The translations under genes were made by a program, and so were the position numbers. This document shows positions 45,173-54,984 of a stretch of 64,000 nucleotides of DNA, one piece after another. The stretch spans positions 27,860,001-27,924,000 of the forward strand of contig NC_072893.1 of assembly GCF_027943255.1 (NCBI RefSeq), in the 5' to 3' direction. The notes beneath the pieces were generated by a model. The model saw only the letters and a list, made by a program, of their open reading frames with translations, did no database searches and was not told the origin of the DNA. Origin of the DNA: Anastrepha obliqua. Taxonomy: Eukaryota > Arthropoda > Insecta > Diptera > Tephritidae. Position 1 is the first letter of the stretch. The number at the start of each line of letters is the position of its first letter.

Positions 45173-45482
45173 TCGGTCTCATCTGCAGAAGCTGTCAGGC
45201 GGAAGGGGTGAAAGAAAGTCTTTTCCACTATTTTTGTGATTGTCCAGGGTTACCTACAGCACGACTTCACCTAGCCTTTCTTACAGCAAGCAATGAGATC
45301 TCAGACATCGAGATAAAGAATTTGCTGCTATACTTGGATCTCACCAAATGGATCTGGGTTAGAATAACAAAAAAACAAAAACAAGATATCATCACACGAA
45401 GACAGTGGAAGTAAAAAGGATTATTTCAGTGGAAATACTCTACCACCAACAACAATAACGGACCATGTAGTTTAAGGGGGGA
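45150..45482 (+). pseudogene. LINE C-terminal finger and 3' end
   Basis: FGLICRSCQAEGVKESLFHY FCDC is a CCHC-like finger, followed by PGLPTARLHLAFL, SDIEIKNLLLYLDLTKWI and a stop at 45412. The 3' sequence contains ACCACCAACAACAATAACGG. The left part overlaps the end of the maT element by design of the boundaries, which are uncertain by about 20 bp. Confidence 0.7.
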
Positions 45483-46059
45483 TCCTGCTTTAGAGGCTTT
45501 AAAAGATCGATTTTTTCGCAGATTTTTTTGGGAAGAAGAGAAATATTCGGTTGAAACGAAACTTTTAGGTTTTATTGTTATATATTTCAGCAGTCTTCTC
45601 AAATTTTTTTATTAAAAGATATGTCATATTATGCCTGGTGCAAGCATTTTGCCGAGGCGCCTCGAGTGTGCATGTGTCGTGCGGCGGGAAAGATGCAGGT
45701 CGCAATTTTCATCTGAAACCAAAAACCCAAAAAAATGTTTATTTAAGTATAGTATAGCTTCTAGGTTAATCAAGAAAATTAAACAAGAACGGAGAAATTC
45801 AACAGTTTTTCGCTAATTAAAAAAAAAAATCATTTTTTTGAAAAAAAACGAATTCACTTTATATTGTTTAAAAAGTGGGTTAATCATAACTTTCTTAAGG
45901 GTTTTTAGGTTCAACTAGAAGAGAATGTATATTAATTCCGAATACAATCAATGTAATCTCGTTTCGATTGGACGTTTAACTTTTTGAAGTGAAAACTTCT
46001 TTAGAATCGTTGGGAGTGATTTGGGAAAAAGTGAAACGAAAAAAGCGACCAACTTGGCT

Positions 46060-46372
46060 ACGAAGCGTTATATTATATGTTGATATAAACGTAGCGACGA
46101 ACTAAATAAAAATAACTTTTATTTTTTCTTGTGATTCGAACCAAGGATTTTGGATCGGAAGCTCGCATTGCTAGTCGCTCGGCTACCGCGTCATGCTGTA
46201 GGTGCTGGCCTAAAAGTTATTTAGTTACGAAGCGTTATATTATATGTTGATATAAACGTAGCGACGAACTAAATAACTTTTAGGCCAGCGCCGACAGCAT
46301 GGCGCGGTAGCCGAGCGACTAGCAATGTGAGCTTCAGATCCAAAATCCTTGGTTCGAATCACAAGAAAAAAA
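46060..46372. repeat. Inverted pair of tRNA-headed units (foldback)
   Basis: The left arm at 46122-46225 is the reverse complement of the right arm at 46265-46372. Each arm contains GGCGCGGTAGCCGAGCGACT (A-box region) and GGTTCGAATCAC (B-box). The loop repeats ACGAAGCGTTATATTATATG, which also precedes the left arm (46060 and 46227). The head resembles a Leu/Ser-type tRNA. This is a second SINE-like family, distinct from the common one in the window. Confidence 0.8.
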
Positions 46373-46404
46373 TTTTTTTTAAACAGATGTTTTATTTTAT
46401 TTTA

Positions 46405-46597
46405 TGATATGTTTATGAGGAGCTTTTTTCATGGCAGAAATACACTCGGAGGTTTGCCATTGCCTGCTGAGGGGTGAGCGCTATTAGAAAAATAGTTTTC
46501 CTTAATTTTGGTGTTTTCACCGAGATTCGAACTGACGTTCTCTCTGTGAATTCTGAATAGTAGTCACGCACCAACCCATTCGGCTACGGCGTTTGTT
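46405..46597 (-). mobile_element. SINE copy, minus strand
   Basis: In reverse: CGTAGCCGAATGGGTTGGTG (A-box), GACTACTATTCAGAATTC, AGTTCGAATCTCGGTG (B-box), AATAGCGCTCACCCCTCAGC, CAATGGCAAACCTCCGAGTG, TATTTCTGCCATGAAAAAAG, CTCCTCATAAAC. The 3' third is missing. Confidence 0.82.
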
Positions 46598-46910
46598 TAA
46601 TTTTACTGATGCAAAAATGAGGAAAAATATATGAATAAAGTTTGCTTACTGTTTATACATTTTCCAAAGGTGACGGAGAACCAAAAAAAAAGTCGATTTT
46701 CAAAGAAATACCAGTGCATATGTGTAATTGTGTTAGAGTTTCGGTCACGCCCCAGCAAAACCTGCGTGCATATGTGTTTGTAACATTCAAAAAAATGTAA
46801 TTGTGTTAGAGTTTCGGTCACGCAGGTTTTGCTGGGGACGCTCATAATAGCAACCGCGTGTGTATTTTTATATTCGTAAATATTTTCATTTTTAAATATT
46901 TACCGCAATT

Positions 46911-47330
46911 ATGCCGAAAAATAATGCAGAAAAGTGTCGTGAATATCGACAGAAAAAAAATCAATAAATAGCATCACGGGATTCATTCACGAAAATTTAA
47001 TAAAGTATACACCAGAAGTATCGCGGATACTTAGAAAAGATTACAATAAAGTTCCAATGATTTTAAGTGGCGATTTTAACGTAAATTTTGCATTGGACAC
47101 AGCGGTTCCTTTAATTGACGTTCTCAATACAACATTCAATTTAAAAATGTGTAACAATCGCACTGAATCGACAACACTATCAAAAACAACAATTGACGCG
47201 GTATTTCAAAGATATGTTGACAACATCGAAACCAAAGCATTTGTATCATATTTTAGCTATCATTAGCCACTCGTATCATTTGTTGAAATTGAAAACATTG
47301 AGGATGGATAATAATAAAATGAAGAAAATA
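46911..47330 (+). pseudogene. Helentron-like gene, N-terminus fused to C-terminal endonuclease part
   Basis: At 46911 an ATG opens MPKNNAEKCREYRQKKNQ and a stop, the basic start typical of insect Helitron/Helentron Rep-helicase proteins. About 30 bp later the plus strand reads SITGFIHENLIKYTPEVSRI, LRKDYNKVPMILSGDFNVNF, then TTIDAVFQRYVDNIETKAF, VSYFSYH*PLVSFVEIENIE. GDFNVNF is an endonuclease/exonuclease/phosphatase-type motif, and TTIDAVF..YVDN.. is a pattern I associate with the C-terminal nuclease of Helentrons. The thousands of bases for Rep and helicase are missing, so this is an internally deleted derivative. Confidence 0.55.
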
Positions 47331-47339
47331 AAATATGAA

Positions 47340-48365
47340 CTTTATAGCAATATTATAATGAACCTATAATTATCTTGCTCCTAATGCTGCTTTCGTCTTA
47401 TTCTCTCTCAGTTTGTTTTACGGAAGGTTTCACTTCTATCGCGTCTAACCGTTAGACTGGTGTTTTTTTTTCTATCTTTCCCGCCAATTAGGAAAAATCG
47501 TAAAAATTAAAAACCGAGATCCGGCCGCTCGTATACCTGCTCGACGCTTGCTCACAATTTCTTCTGTAACTCCGAAAATATATTGAATTTGCTTCTGAAA
47601 TTTTGAGGACACATTCTTGGATAGTTTAGAAAGACATTTATGTAAAAAAATAAATCGATTTTTTGAAGCCTCTAAAGCAGGCAATGCAAAAGTAAAAAAA
47701 ACACTGTTTTGCTACCATATTTACCAAAAAGGTATTTAATTTTTCCACTTTTTTCACCCTTCGTAAATGCGACCTTTTGTAAGAATTCTAATGCCACAAG
47801 TGAGCAAACCTTTAACTATTGAATCATAGGTTCCTATGAGATAATCATAATAGAATAACCTTCAAACGGCAACAAGTTATAGAAAAAATAAAAGTCAGAT
47901 TTTCGCTTTTATATTTGACTGAAAAATCCGTACAAAATAACTATCATTGATTGATTATTTTGAAAAAAAAAATATATATATAAAATAATAAATAAAGCCT
48001 TCAATATCCTGCAAAAATAATAGATTTCTTTTTACATCACCTAATATTAAATATTTCTAATTTTCAGAGCTTGCAACAAAGAGAAATAGGAGCGGCTTAC
48101 TTAAAAGGCTATTTTATGAAAGTTTGCCAATACGCACACACACACTCACTGAGTACTCCCTTGTACAAAATTATACCACTAAGTGCCTCAACGAGCAAAA
48201 TTGCATTGCAATTCATTTGCAAGTCTCAACTTTCCCTCGCACAAGTTTCATTGAAAGTTTTGAGTAAATGTGCAAAAAAGCGCAAAATGATTTTCATGCT
48301 CCTCACATTTTGGCTTTTTAATTTTTAGAAAAATGTTATAATACTCGTACTTATGTCTGTGCATG
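47340..48365. other. Mostly gene-free stretch
   Basis: AT-rich DNA with the right 30-bp inverted repeat at 47652-47681 and a CA run at about 48135-48150. No gene is seen. Confidence 0.5.
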
Positions 48366-48369
48366 CAAC

Positions 48370-48477
48370 TTAGACTGTCCGCACCCAGTTGTGACGGCGG
48401 GAGTTCTCGCGGAATTCGGCCAATTTGCGCTGGTGCATCGTCCCATTGGAGCTTTCGGCGTTGTTACAATACGGCAG
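48370..48477 (-). CDS. Candidate terminal coding exon of a host gene
   Basis: The minus strand from 48477 reads LPYCNNAESSNGTMHQRKLA followed by EFRENSRRHNWVRTV and a TAA at 48370-48372. It is preceded immediately by TTTTTCCCGCAG, a textbook splice acceptor. Third positions are strongly G/C (CTG, CCG, AAC, GCC, AGC, TCC, CAC, CAG, CGC, TTC, GAG, GTG, GTC) in a region that is otherwise AT-rich. No repeat in the window matches it. I cannot name the gene. Earlier exons would lie at higher coordinates, probably outside the window. Confidence 0.5.
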   Translation of the reverse strand: MPYCNNAESSNGTMHQRKLAEFRENSRRHNWVRTV

Positions 48478-48489
48478 CTGCGGGAAAAA
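48478..48489 (-). promoter_or_regulatory. Splice acceptor for the candidate terminal exon
   Basis: In reverse the sequence is a T/C run ending CCCGCAG directly before the first codon. The AT-rich upstream DNA contains plausible branch-like sequence, but none is distinctive. Confidence 0.45.
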
Positions 48490-48880
48490 TTTATAAATAT
48501 TGAATATTTGCGCGTATTAAATGGTAGATAGCTTCCGCACAGCCAAGACGCGGCAGATATGTACTGGCCATTGAATTATGACCGATGGCATTTTTTCTGA
48601 AAACTTCAAATATCAGGTAAAATTGTCAATCTACAATAATTTGGGTTTTTCCAAATAAAAAAGGGTATTAAGGGGTTTTTAACCTGTTCTTAGATGTTTT
48701 TAAAAATTTCCGGGCAATTGGCCTGCGACGATTAGAAAAGCATCAGTTTTTTTGCTTATAGGTGAAAAGTTAAGTGTGCAAGTGCCAGTGCGAATTAATT
48801 CGATCTTGTGTGAGGAGCATAAAAAAACTAATTGAGATCGTCTGAAAAGTGAAAGAATTCACTATTCAAGAATATTCATG
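48490..48880. other. Presumed intron or intergenic DNA
   Basis: Nothing recognisable between the candidate exon and the Tc1 element. Confidence 0.4.
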
Positions 48881-49435
48881 TATCAAAAATTAACAACAGT
48901 AAGTACAAAATATACATGTCTTTTGAATTTGTCACGTGGATTATCCTTTTTTTTTCAACTTAACCAGTTTTTTTTTAGAAAATGGGCGGAAAGTCGGATT
49001 TGACATCAGCACAAAAGTAACAAATTGCTCTTTTGAAAGCCAAGAACCTGAGCCATGCAGGCATAGCAAGAACCGTTGGAATATCCAAGGCGTCTGTGGT
49101 AAATGTTGCCAAAAAGTTGAAAAATACCAACAACGTTTTAGCGGTAACTTCAAACAATCGCCAAAATTGTCGCCGAGAACGCATTACCTCAACCAGGCAG
49201 GATCGCAAAATCGTCCAAACAGTTCTCTGGAACAGAAATGCTTCAAGTCGGATGATTTTAAAAGAGGTTCAGGAATCTGGAGTAAATATTTCGGAAATAA
49301 CGTTACGACGACGCTTATACGAAAATGGACTTTTTTGCAGACGACCAGCAAAAAAATCAAAACTGACACCACCGAAATCGGCGGAAACTTTGGGCACAAC
49401 TTCACAGAGACTTCAACGCGGAATATTGGAAAAAA

Positions 49436-49531
49436 GTAAGTTTAAAAAAACATTTTTCTCCTTTTTCAAATAGCAGTAGTAAGAAGATGTGAATATTCTC
49501 ACTTTTTGTGGTTTTGTTTTTCTTCTTACAG
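49436..49531 (+). other. Spliceosomal-type intron inside the Tc1-like transposase
   Basis: The donor GTAAGT at 49436 follows TATTGGAAAAAA (Y-W-K-K). The acceptor, a T-rich tract ending CTTCTTACAG, ends at 49531, followed by ATCAACTTCAGCGATGAA (I-N-F-S-D-E). Joining them keeps phase 0 and reconstitutes the usual W-K-K-I-x-F-S-D-E block of Tc1 transposases. Length is 96 bp. Minos of Drosophila hydei also has a short transposase intron (established knowledge), which supports the relationship. Confidence 0.75.
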
Positions 49532-49963
49532 ATCAACTTCAGCGATGAATACCGATTGGAAGCGCTCACAAAAACAGCAAATTTTGTTCGCAGAAGAGCC
49601 GAAGAACGATATTCTGAAGATTGTGTGCTTCCAAGGGTCAAACACCCCCTCCAGTGTTATGGTTTGGGGCTGTATAACCTCAGAGGAACCAGGTCCGCTA
49701 CATTTTGTTGAGGGAACAATGCACTCTGTCCAGTACGTGGAGGTGCTGGAAAACGTTTTAATGCCATATTTAGACACCCTGAAGTGTCCGAGAGACGAAT
49801 ACACCTTTATGCAAGGTGGAGCTCCATGTCACACATCCAGGATGAGCATGAATTGTCTGAATTCAATGGAAATAATGGTTTTGCCATGGCCTGGCAATTC
49901 ACCGGACCTTAACCCCATCGAAAATTGTCGGGCATACCTCAAATCGGCAGTATACCAGCTTAA

Positions 49964-50657
49964 GGTAGTAGTCTGGTAACTTACACGTTTTTTGAGGCCA
50001 TGTTTGGGACACTTTTTGGAAGGGAAAACAAAATTCAATCGGTTTGATTTTCTAATATGTTATTAAAGGTATCAGAAGGTGTACAAAAAAAAATTATTAT
50101 TTTTTTTTTAATGTTTTGATACTATTTTTGTACACTGCAGCAAGCGGCAAAAAAAGAGGTACAGTGGCTGGCCGGCGTGATTTCGTCACTTGTGGTCATC
50201 TGAAACAGAAAAAACAAATCGCTTATTAATCAGTGTGCTTGTCGTTCTGGCGGGTAGTAAGATCAAATGATGACGGACTTCGTAAGAAAATTGCCTTTTT
50301 TTAAAGTGGAAATCGGACTAAAAAATGGAAAGTTAGGGACGAAATAAATTAAATCTACTACCCGCCAGAACTATTGATGTGTAGAAAAACATATCTAAAT
50401 TTCAGCTCAATCCGTTAGATAGAAAATTTGTTTTCACGACGGCCATCCGGAAAAACGTTGTTTTGAGAAAAACGCGTTTAAAGTTTTAGCAATTGAGCCG
50501 CGCAAGTACGAGCCGCTCTCATGTATGTGCTATAATTTCGTCAATATTTCGAATTTCGGTCTAAAATTTGTACAGTATATTACCAATATATCGCACTTTC
50601 AAAATATGTAAAAAACCGAAATTCGAAATTTTCAAAATAAGTTACCAGACTACTACC
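49964..50657. mobile_element. MITE with TTAA target duplication and 20-bp inverted ends
   Basis: The element is 694 bp. Its ends read GGTAGTAGTCTGGTAACTTA on both sides (inverted) and are flanked by TTAA at 49960-49963 and 50658-50661. Removing the element and one TTAA restores the transposase frame exactly across the junction (Y-Q-L-N-N-T-T). TTAA duplication is characteristic of piggyBac-type elements, although the ends do not begin with the usual CCC. Internal inverted sequences GTTCTGGCGGGTAGTA (50243) and TACTACCCGCCAGAAC (about 50356) add a second layer. There is no gene inside. Confidence 0.9.
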
Positions 50658-50869
50658 TTAATAATACCACAATACAACAGCTTAAGGAAAGCATCGAAGA
50701 TGTGTGGTATAGTGACCAAAATCTTAAGACGAAGATAACACAGTGCGTAGCCAGTGTGCCTCAACGAATTGCAGCCGTCTTAACAGTAAGGGGAGGAGCC
50801 ACAAAATATTAGCTTAAAATAAATATTTTTAATGCAAAAATGTCAAGAAACTTTTAATAAAAACAAATA

Positions 50870-52600
50870 TGTACATTTTTTTAATGCTTTAAAAGCGTTT
50901 GCTTTTTATCCGCTCTCAAAGCCATAAATATGTAATTTTTATCATCGGTCATAATTCAATGGCCAAGTACTGTACACTCACACATACATATGCATGTATG
51001 TATGTACGTATTTAAATGTGTACAAAAGTAAAAGATTTAGCAGCTTTGAGGCGACTGACTGCCTTCCGCCACCAGCAGCAGCTGTAGCTCAGCTGGCGCT
51101 GCAAAATATCCGAGTTCGATGTACGCAGTGGAGTTAGTAGAGAATTTGCACTTGCCATAAAATTTTTTATTGAGATTGAAGAAATATTTTCTAAATTGCT
51201 TCAACAGTAATATAAGCAATGGCGGCCAAGTTCGGGAAGGAGAAACGAAATTTCGATGCTGCAATAAATGTTTGGAATTTGTAATACAAATTTTTTGCTG
51301 AAATTTAAGTTTTTTTATTAAACAGATATTTATTATTATTAGTAAAAAAAAAGAAAAAAAGTTGTGTAGTAGAAATGCGAAAAATAAAAATTACCCAGTA
51401 TGCACAAATTAAAGCATTTAAGAAGTGCTGTTTTGCATCACTTTTGTTCTAAAAAAATAAATAATTTCTTGCGTTAGTACAAAAAGTTGCTACAAGCATA
51501 AATTCACGTTGCTTGCTCGAGCTTTCCGACCGCCATTCTGCCCTAATTTGCAAATATTTCTGCATTTGCGGGCTGCACAGTTTCTCTACAACAGCTTTGC
51601 CTACTGCCCCTTCCCTTTCTATTTGAAAAATAAAGCAAATTGCTTGTGATACCTCACCTCCCACCCAACTGAATTAGGCCCAGTGCGTCATCGATACCAG
51701 CAGCAAAAGCAAACTCCCATCCTCACCAACAGCAGCCCCCCTCCAGCTAGCCATCTTCAAATATCCTCAGCGCCACCACTGAAGTAGGCAAATTTTGGAA
51801 AAAAAAATATTGTACTATAAACAGCAAATCCATTGGTGAGTTGAACTGCGGTGAGTTGAGAATTTGTAAACATTTTTGCGTTGCTATCGTAAATCTTTTC
51901 ATTAAGGAAAACTTTTCATAACTTACAGGCTGGTGATTGCGGGAAATGCAAGAAGTTTCGCATTTAGTTGCTTGTTGCCGTATCGCTGCCTTGGTTGTTG
52001 CTGCTGCTGTTGTTGTTGTTACTGCTGCTGTTGTTGCTGTTGATGTTGCTGTAATTCTGCGTCTTTTCGTTATTAGTCTGATTAATTTGGCTCTTTTCAT
52101 AAATTGCCAACAACTTCAGCTTAACATTTCACAGAAAAGTGCGCTTGCTGGCGAGCGAGACAATGAATGTACGGCGGCGTGTGCGAGGTAGGATGGAAAA
52201 AGGCCAAAGTGCCCTTTTTAAAAGCCACTTCACGATGACGACGCCGACCCGACCATGAACGCTATGCTCTTTTGCTGTGAGTTCGCGCGAACATCCGTGG
52301 GAGGGCGGAGGGTCAAAGAACCACATCATACATTATCCTAATAAAGGATAATTCATTAGTGTTTAAAATTTCTGGCATTTACAACACAAAAATCGGCGGC
52401 GGAGTTGAAAATGCCGTGCGGTGGACTTGAGATACATGAATTTACAAACACACACACACACACCAGTGTCGGCTTATGGAGCAACGGGTTAAGTTTCTGA
52501 TTAATTGCTCTTTAATAGAATCAAACTTGAAGGCTGCCGCCGGACGGTTCGCTGATAATACGTTTTTCAACAATCTGATGTGAATAATTTCACAGCGCAT
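50870..52600. other. Gene-free stretch with a TTG/CTG tract
   Basis: It contains a TTG/CTG-rich tract at 51990-52055 and CA runs at 52446-52463. The open frames across these are repeat-driven. Confidence 0.5.
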
Positions 52601-52607
52601 TAAGTCC

Positions 52608-52660
52608 TCGCCTACTTGGGGAGTGCCATAACGGCACTACAACCATTTCATTTACCTACC
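52608..52660 (+). mobile_element. 53-bp LINE insertion with 7-bp target duplication
   Basis: TACTTGGGGAGTGCCATAAC..TTTACCTACC is the 3' end of the LINE family at 21800-23125 and 61725-62165. TAAGTCC flanks both sides (52601-52607 and 52661-52667). It is an extreme 5' truncation, the expected product of aborted target-primed reverse transcription. Confidence 0.75.
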
Positions 52661-52669
52661 TAAGTCCGG

Positions 52670-53225
52670 AGTAATAAGAATTATTTAACATGGCCTCTTT
52701 ATGAACTAAGTGCCAAAATATACTTACAAAGCTATGCCCATCTGTGCTCGAAATCGATGAAATAAACAAAATTGGAAGCTTTTGTTAGCTGTAGTGAATC
52801 GTTTTAAAGAAATTATCATACGAGAGTCGTTGGAAAAGTCCTAGTGCAAGGTCAGACAGATGGCACTACTGGCGCGTAACGAGGTTGTGATTAGGTAGCA
52901 GCATCTCTCATCGGTATTTTTCTGTGTGTTTGACATTCGCTTGAATCGAGGAAGTGATTTTCTCTTCTCTCCCCACAACATGCCTGCTGTAAAAGGCGAC
53001 TAAAATCCACAGCCTGTAAGTTTTGACTATTAACTCAACGTTAATAGGCTGAGCGAAAGAGGTACAGAAATGGCTTCGTGATGACTTGAGTATTGACGCC
53101 ATTACTCTAAAATTTTTTGAGGAAGTTTAGCTCGGTGAAATATTTTAAAGCCATGAAGGAGGCATAACAGATCGTTTAGGTCGAAGTACGAAATGCACTC
53201 ATTATGTTAGTACATTTCTCGTTCT
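52670..53225. other. No gene; a repeat-like string
   Basis: CAACATGCCTGCTGTAAAAG followed by GCGACTAAAAT at about 52977-53009 looks like the conserved 3' part of an RTE-type element, but too little is present to be certain. Confidence 0.4.
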
Positions 53226-53229
53226 CTAC

Positions 53230-54510
53230 GTACCGCCGCCGAAAAGAAATCGGATTCTGGGGAGCCCGAAAAAACAGTTAGTATGACGAGGAATGTCATG
53301 CTGCCGTAGAAATAAAAGATGCTGCCTATAGAGCCACGCTGCTAGCGGGCGAAACGCGAGCCATGTGGAATCGCTACAGAGAGCTAAGAAAGGAAGAGAG
53401 ACGTATTATCAGAAAAAAGAAACGAGGGGCCGAAATACGTAAGTGCGAGGAGCCTGAGATGCTGGCCAATAGGAACAACGCCCGAAAATTCTACCAGAAA
53501 GTTCGGCGGCTTACAGAAGGTTTTAAAACCGGAGCGTTTGCCTGTAAGAACAAATACGGCGATCTGTTAACTGACGTGTAGAGCATGCTTGAATTATGGA
53601 GGAAACACTTGTTGAACTTGCTAAATAGTGACAGCTGCGGATGTCACAGACAGTGTGAAGATCCCGACACCATAATCGTTGACGACGAGACTGTCGTTCC
53701 GCTACCCAATCATGACGAGGTTGGGATAACGCGGCTAAAGAGCAAGAAAGCCACGAGAGCCGACGGACAGTCGGCTGAGCTATTCAAACACGGCGGCGTG
53801 TGGCTAGTAAAGAGTCTGCATCATCTCCTATGCACAATATGGTCGGATGAAAGCATGCCTGCCGATTGGAATTTAAGTCTGCTCTGCCCAATCCACAAGA
53901 ATGGTTATACTGCAATCTATGTAAGACACTTCGTGTATTTAGGAACCAGTATTAACACCAATAACCATATCAGCCTTAAAATCTAAAGGAGAGTCCCTCT
54001 CGTCAAAAATTGGTACTTTGGACTAAGTAGGCAATTGAGTACTAAAGTCCTCTCTCGACGAACAAAACTAACACACTACAAGGCTCTCATTATGCCCGTC
54101 CTGACGTATGGCGTAGAAGCTTGGACGATGACAACATCCGATGAAGCGTCCCTTGGAGTGTTTGAGAGAAAGATTCCGCGGATTATTTTTGGACCTTTGC
54201 TCGTTGGCCACGGCGAATATCATTAACGGTAGAGCAAAGAGCGAATAAAGATCCAGCCGCTACGTTGGTTTGGTCATGTCGTCCGAAAGAATACGAATGC
54301 TCCGACTCTGAAAGTATTCGATGTGGTACCATCTGGTAGTAGCAAAGGAAGAGGAAGACCTCCTGGAAAGATGAAGTAGACTTGGCTTCGCTTGGTGTTT
54401 CCCACTGGCGCCGGTCAGCACGACAAGGAAACGATTGACGCGCTTTGTTGAACTCAGCCAAAATGGCGTAAGCGGTTATGGCGCCAATCAAGAAGAAGAA
54501 AGTAGGCAAC
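53230..54510 (+). pseudogene. LINE with reverse-transcriptase core deleted
   Basis: Part before RT: YDEECHAAVEIKDAAYRATL, MWNRYRELRKEERRIIRKKK, ANRNNARKFYQKVRRLTEGF, LLTDV*SMLELWRKHLLNLL, EVGITRLKSKKATRADGQSA, WSDESMPADWNLSLLCPIHK. Where the RT catalytic region should start it jumps to YVRHFVYLGTSINTNNHISL. The part after RT follows: STKVLSRRTKLTHYKALIMP, VLTYGVEAWTMTTSDEASLG, RWFGHVVRKNTNAPTLKVFD, VVPSGSSKGRGRPP. The YADD core and palm are therefore missing, joined in the order NH2-linker to thumb. Frames are 53363-53581, 53585-53986 and 54035-54226, separated by stops. Same family as 38085-38345 and 39750-40045. Confidence 0.85.
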
Positions 54511-54639
54511 TGCAGTATACAAACAGACAAGTAATGAACACGTAACGGTCGAAATTTTTTTTACCTTGTTCACTCCTTTCGGGAGCATAGGACCTCGACA
54601 AGACTCTTCCATCGTGCACGATTCTATGCTGTTTTTTTG

Positions 54640-54790
54640 CAGCGTCCCATGAGATGTCAGGATCTGCGTTTCCACGACAGTTGGTTCTACTTTACCGAAA
54701 CGACCCAGATATAGGGCTGTCACTCCAGCAGCATTCCCCGTATGTAAGTATGGGAATATTTATGCTGCTACAACAACAACATGTTGGCAT
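54640..54790 (+). repeat. Dispersed repeat with CAACAACAACA end, copy 2
   Basis: GACAGTTGGTTCTACTTTAC, CGAAACGACCCAGATATAGG, GCTGTCACTCCAGCAGCATT, CCCCGTATGTAAGTATGGGA, ATATTTATGCTGCTACAACA ACAAC. It matches 38350-38485. Confidence 0.65.
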
Positions 54791-54984
54791 CTGCTGGATC
54801 GAACAAGATCGATCTTCTCCAAGTGTTTTCTGGTCGACTGCAACCTCTGCTTCCTTGCGGGTTCCAGTCCAGTGCCAATCTCGTGATGCTATCTGGTGGT
54901 TTTCTCACTTATCTATCGCCGATTTCTGCGTTTCATGAGAGGATGAGAAAGCCTCATTCGGTAATCTCGACAGTGCGTCGTTAC

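Larger units (their letters stand above)
45484..47681. mobile_element. Segment bounded by 30-bp inverted repeats (CCTGCTTTAGAGGCTT)
   Basis: CCTGCTTTAGAGGCTTTAAA at 45484 returns inverted at 47652-47681; over 30 bases only two differ. The 2.2-kb interior holds two inverted SINE-like units, a further SINE and a Helentron-like gene remnant. No target duplication is evident at the outer edges. It may be a nonautonomous DNA transposon or an older composite; the class is unknown. Confidence 0.6.
48982..50812 (+). pseudogene. Tc1/Minos-like transposase gene with intron, disrupted
   Basis: Exon 1 (48982-49435): MGGKSDLTSAQK, a stop at 49018, ALLKAKNLSHAGIARTVGIS (first helix-turn-helix), NASSRMILKEVQESGVNISE (second), LRRRLYENGLFCRRPAKK, and after a frameshift HRDFNAEYWKK. 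Exon 2 starts at 49532: INFSDEYRLEA (first Asp), then a frameshift near 49645, SSVMVWGCITSEEPGPLHF and EYTFMQGGAPCHTSRM, where the second Asp is Gly. LPWPGNSPDLNPIENC holds the final Glu, 34 residues on. After the insertion the frame resumes with NNTTIQQLKESIEDVW and ends RGGATKY. Dead through one stop, two shifts, loss of an Asp and the insertion. Confidence 0.83.
48900..50860 (+). mobile_element. Minos-like Tc1 element (D34E), split by a 694-bp insertion
   Basis: A Tc1-type element whose gene runs from an ATG at 48982 to a TAG at 50810-50812. Outer ends are only approximate: inverted-repeat candidates contain the string AAATATACATGT (left) and ATATGTACATTTTT (right), but I could not pair them well. 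The gene has an intron and a TTAA-flanked insertion, described separately. Confidence 0.75.
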
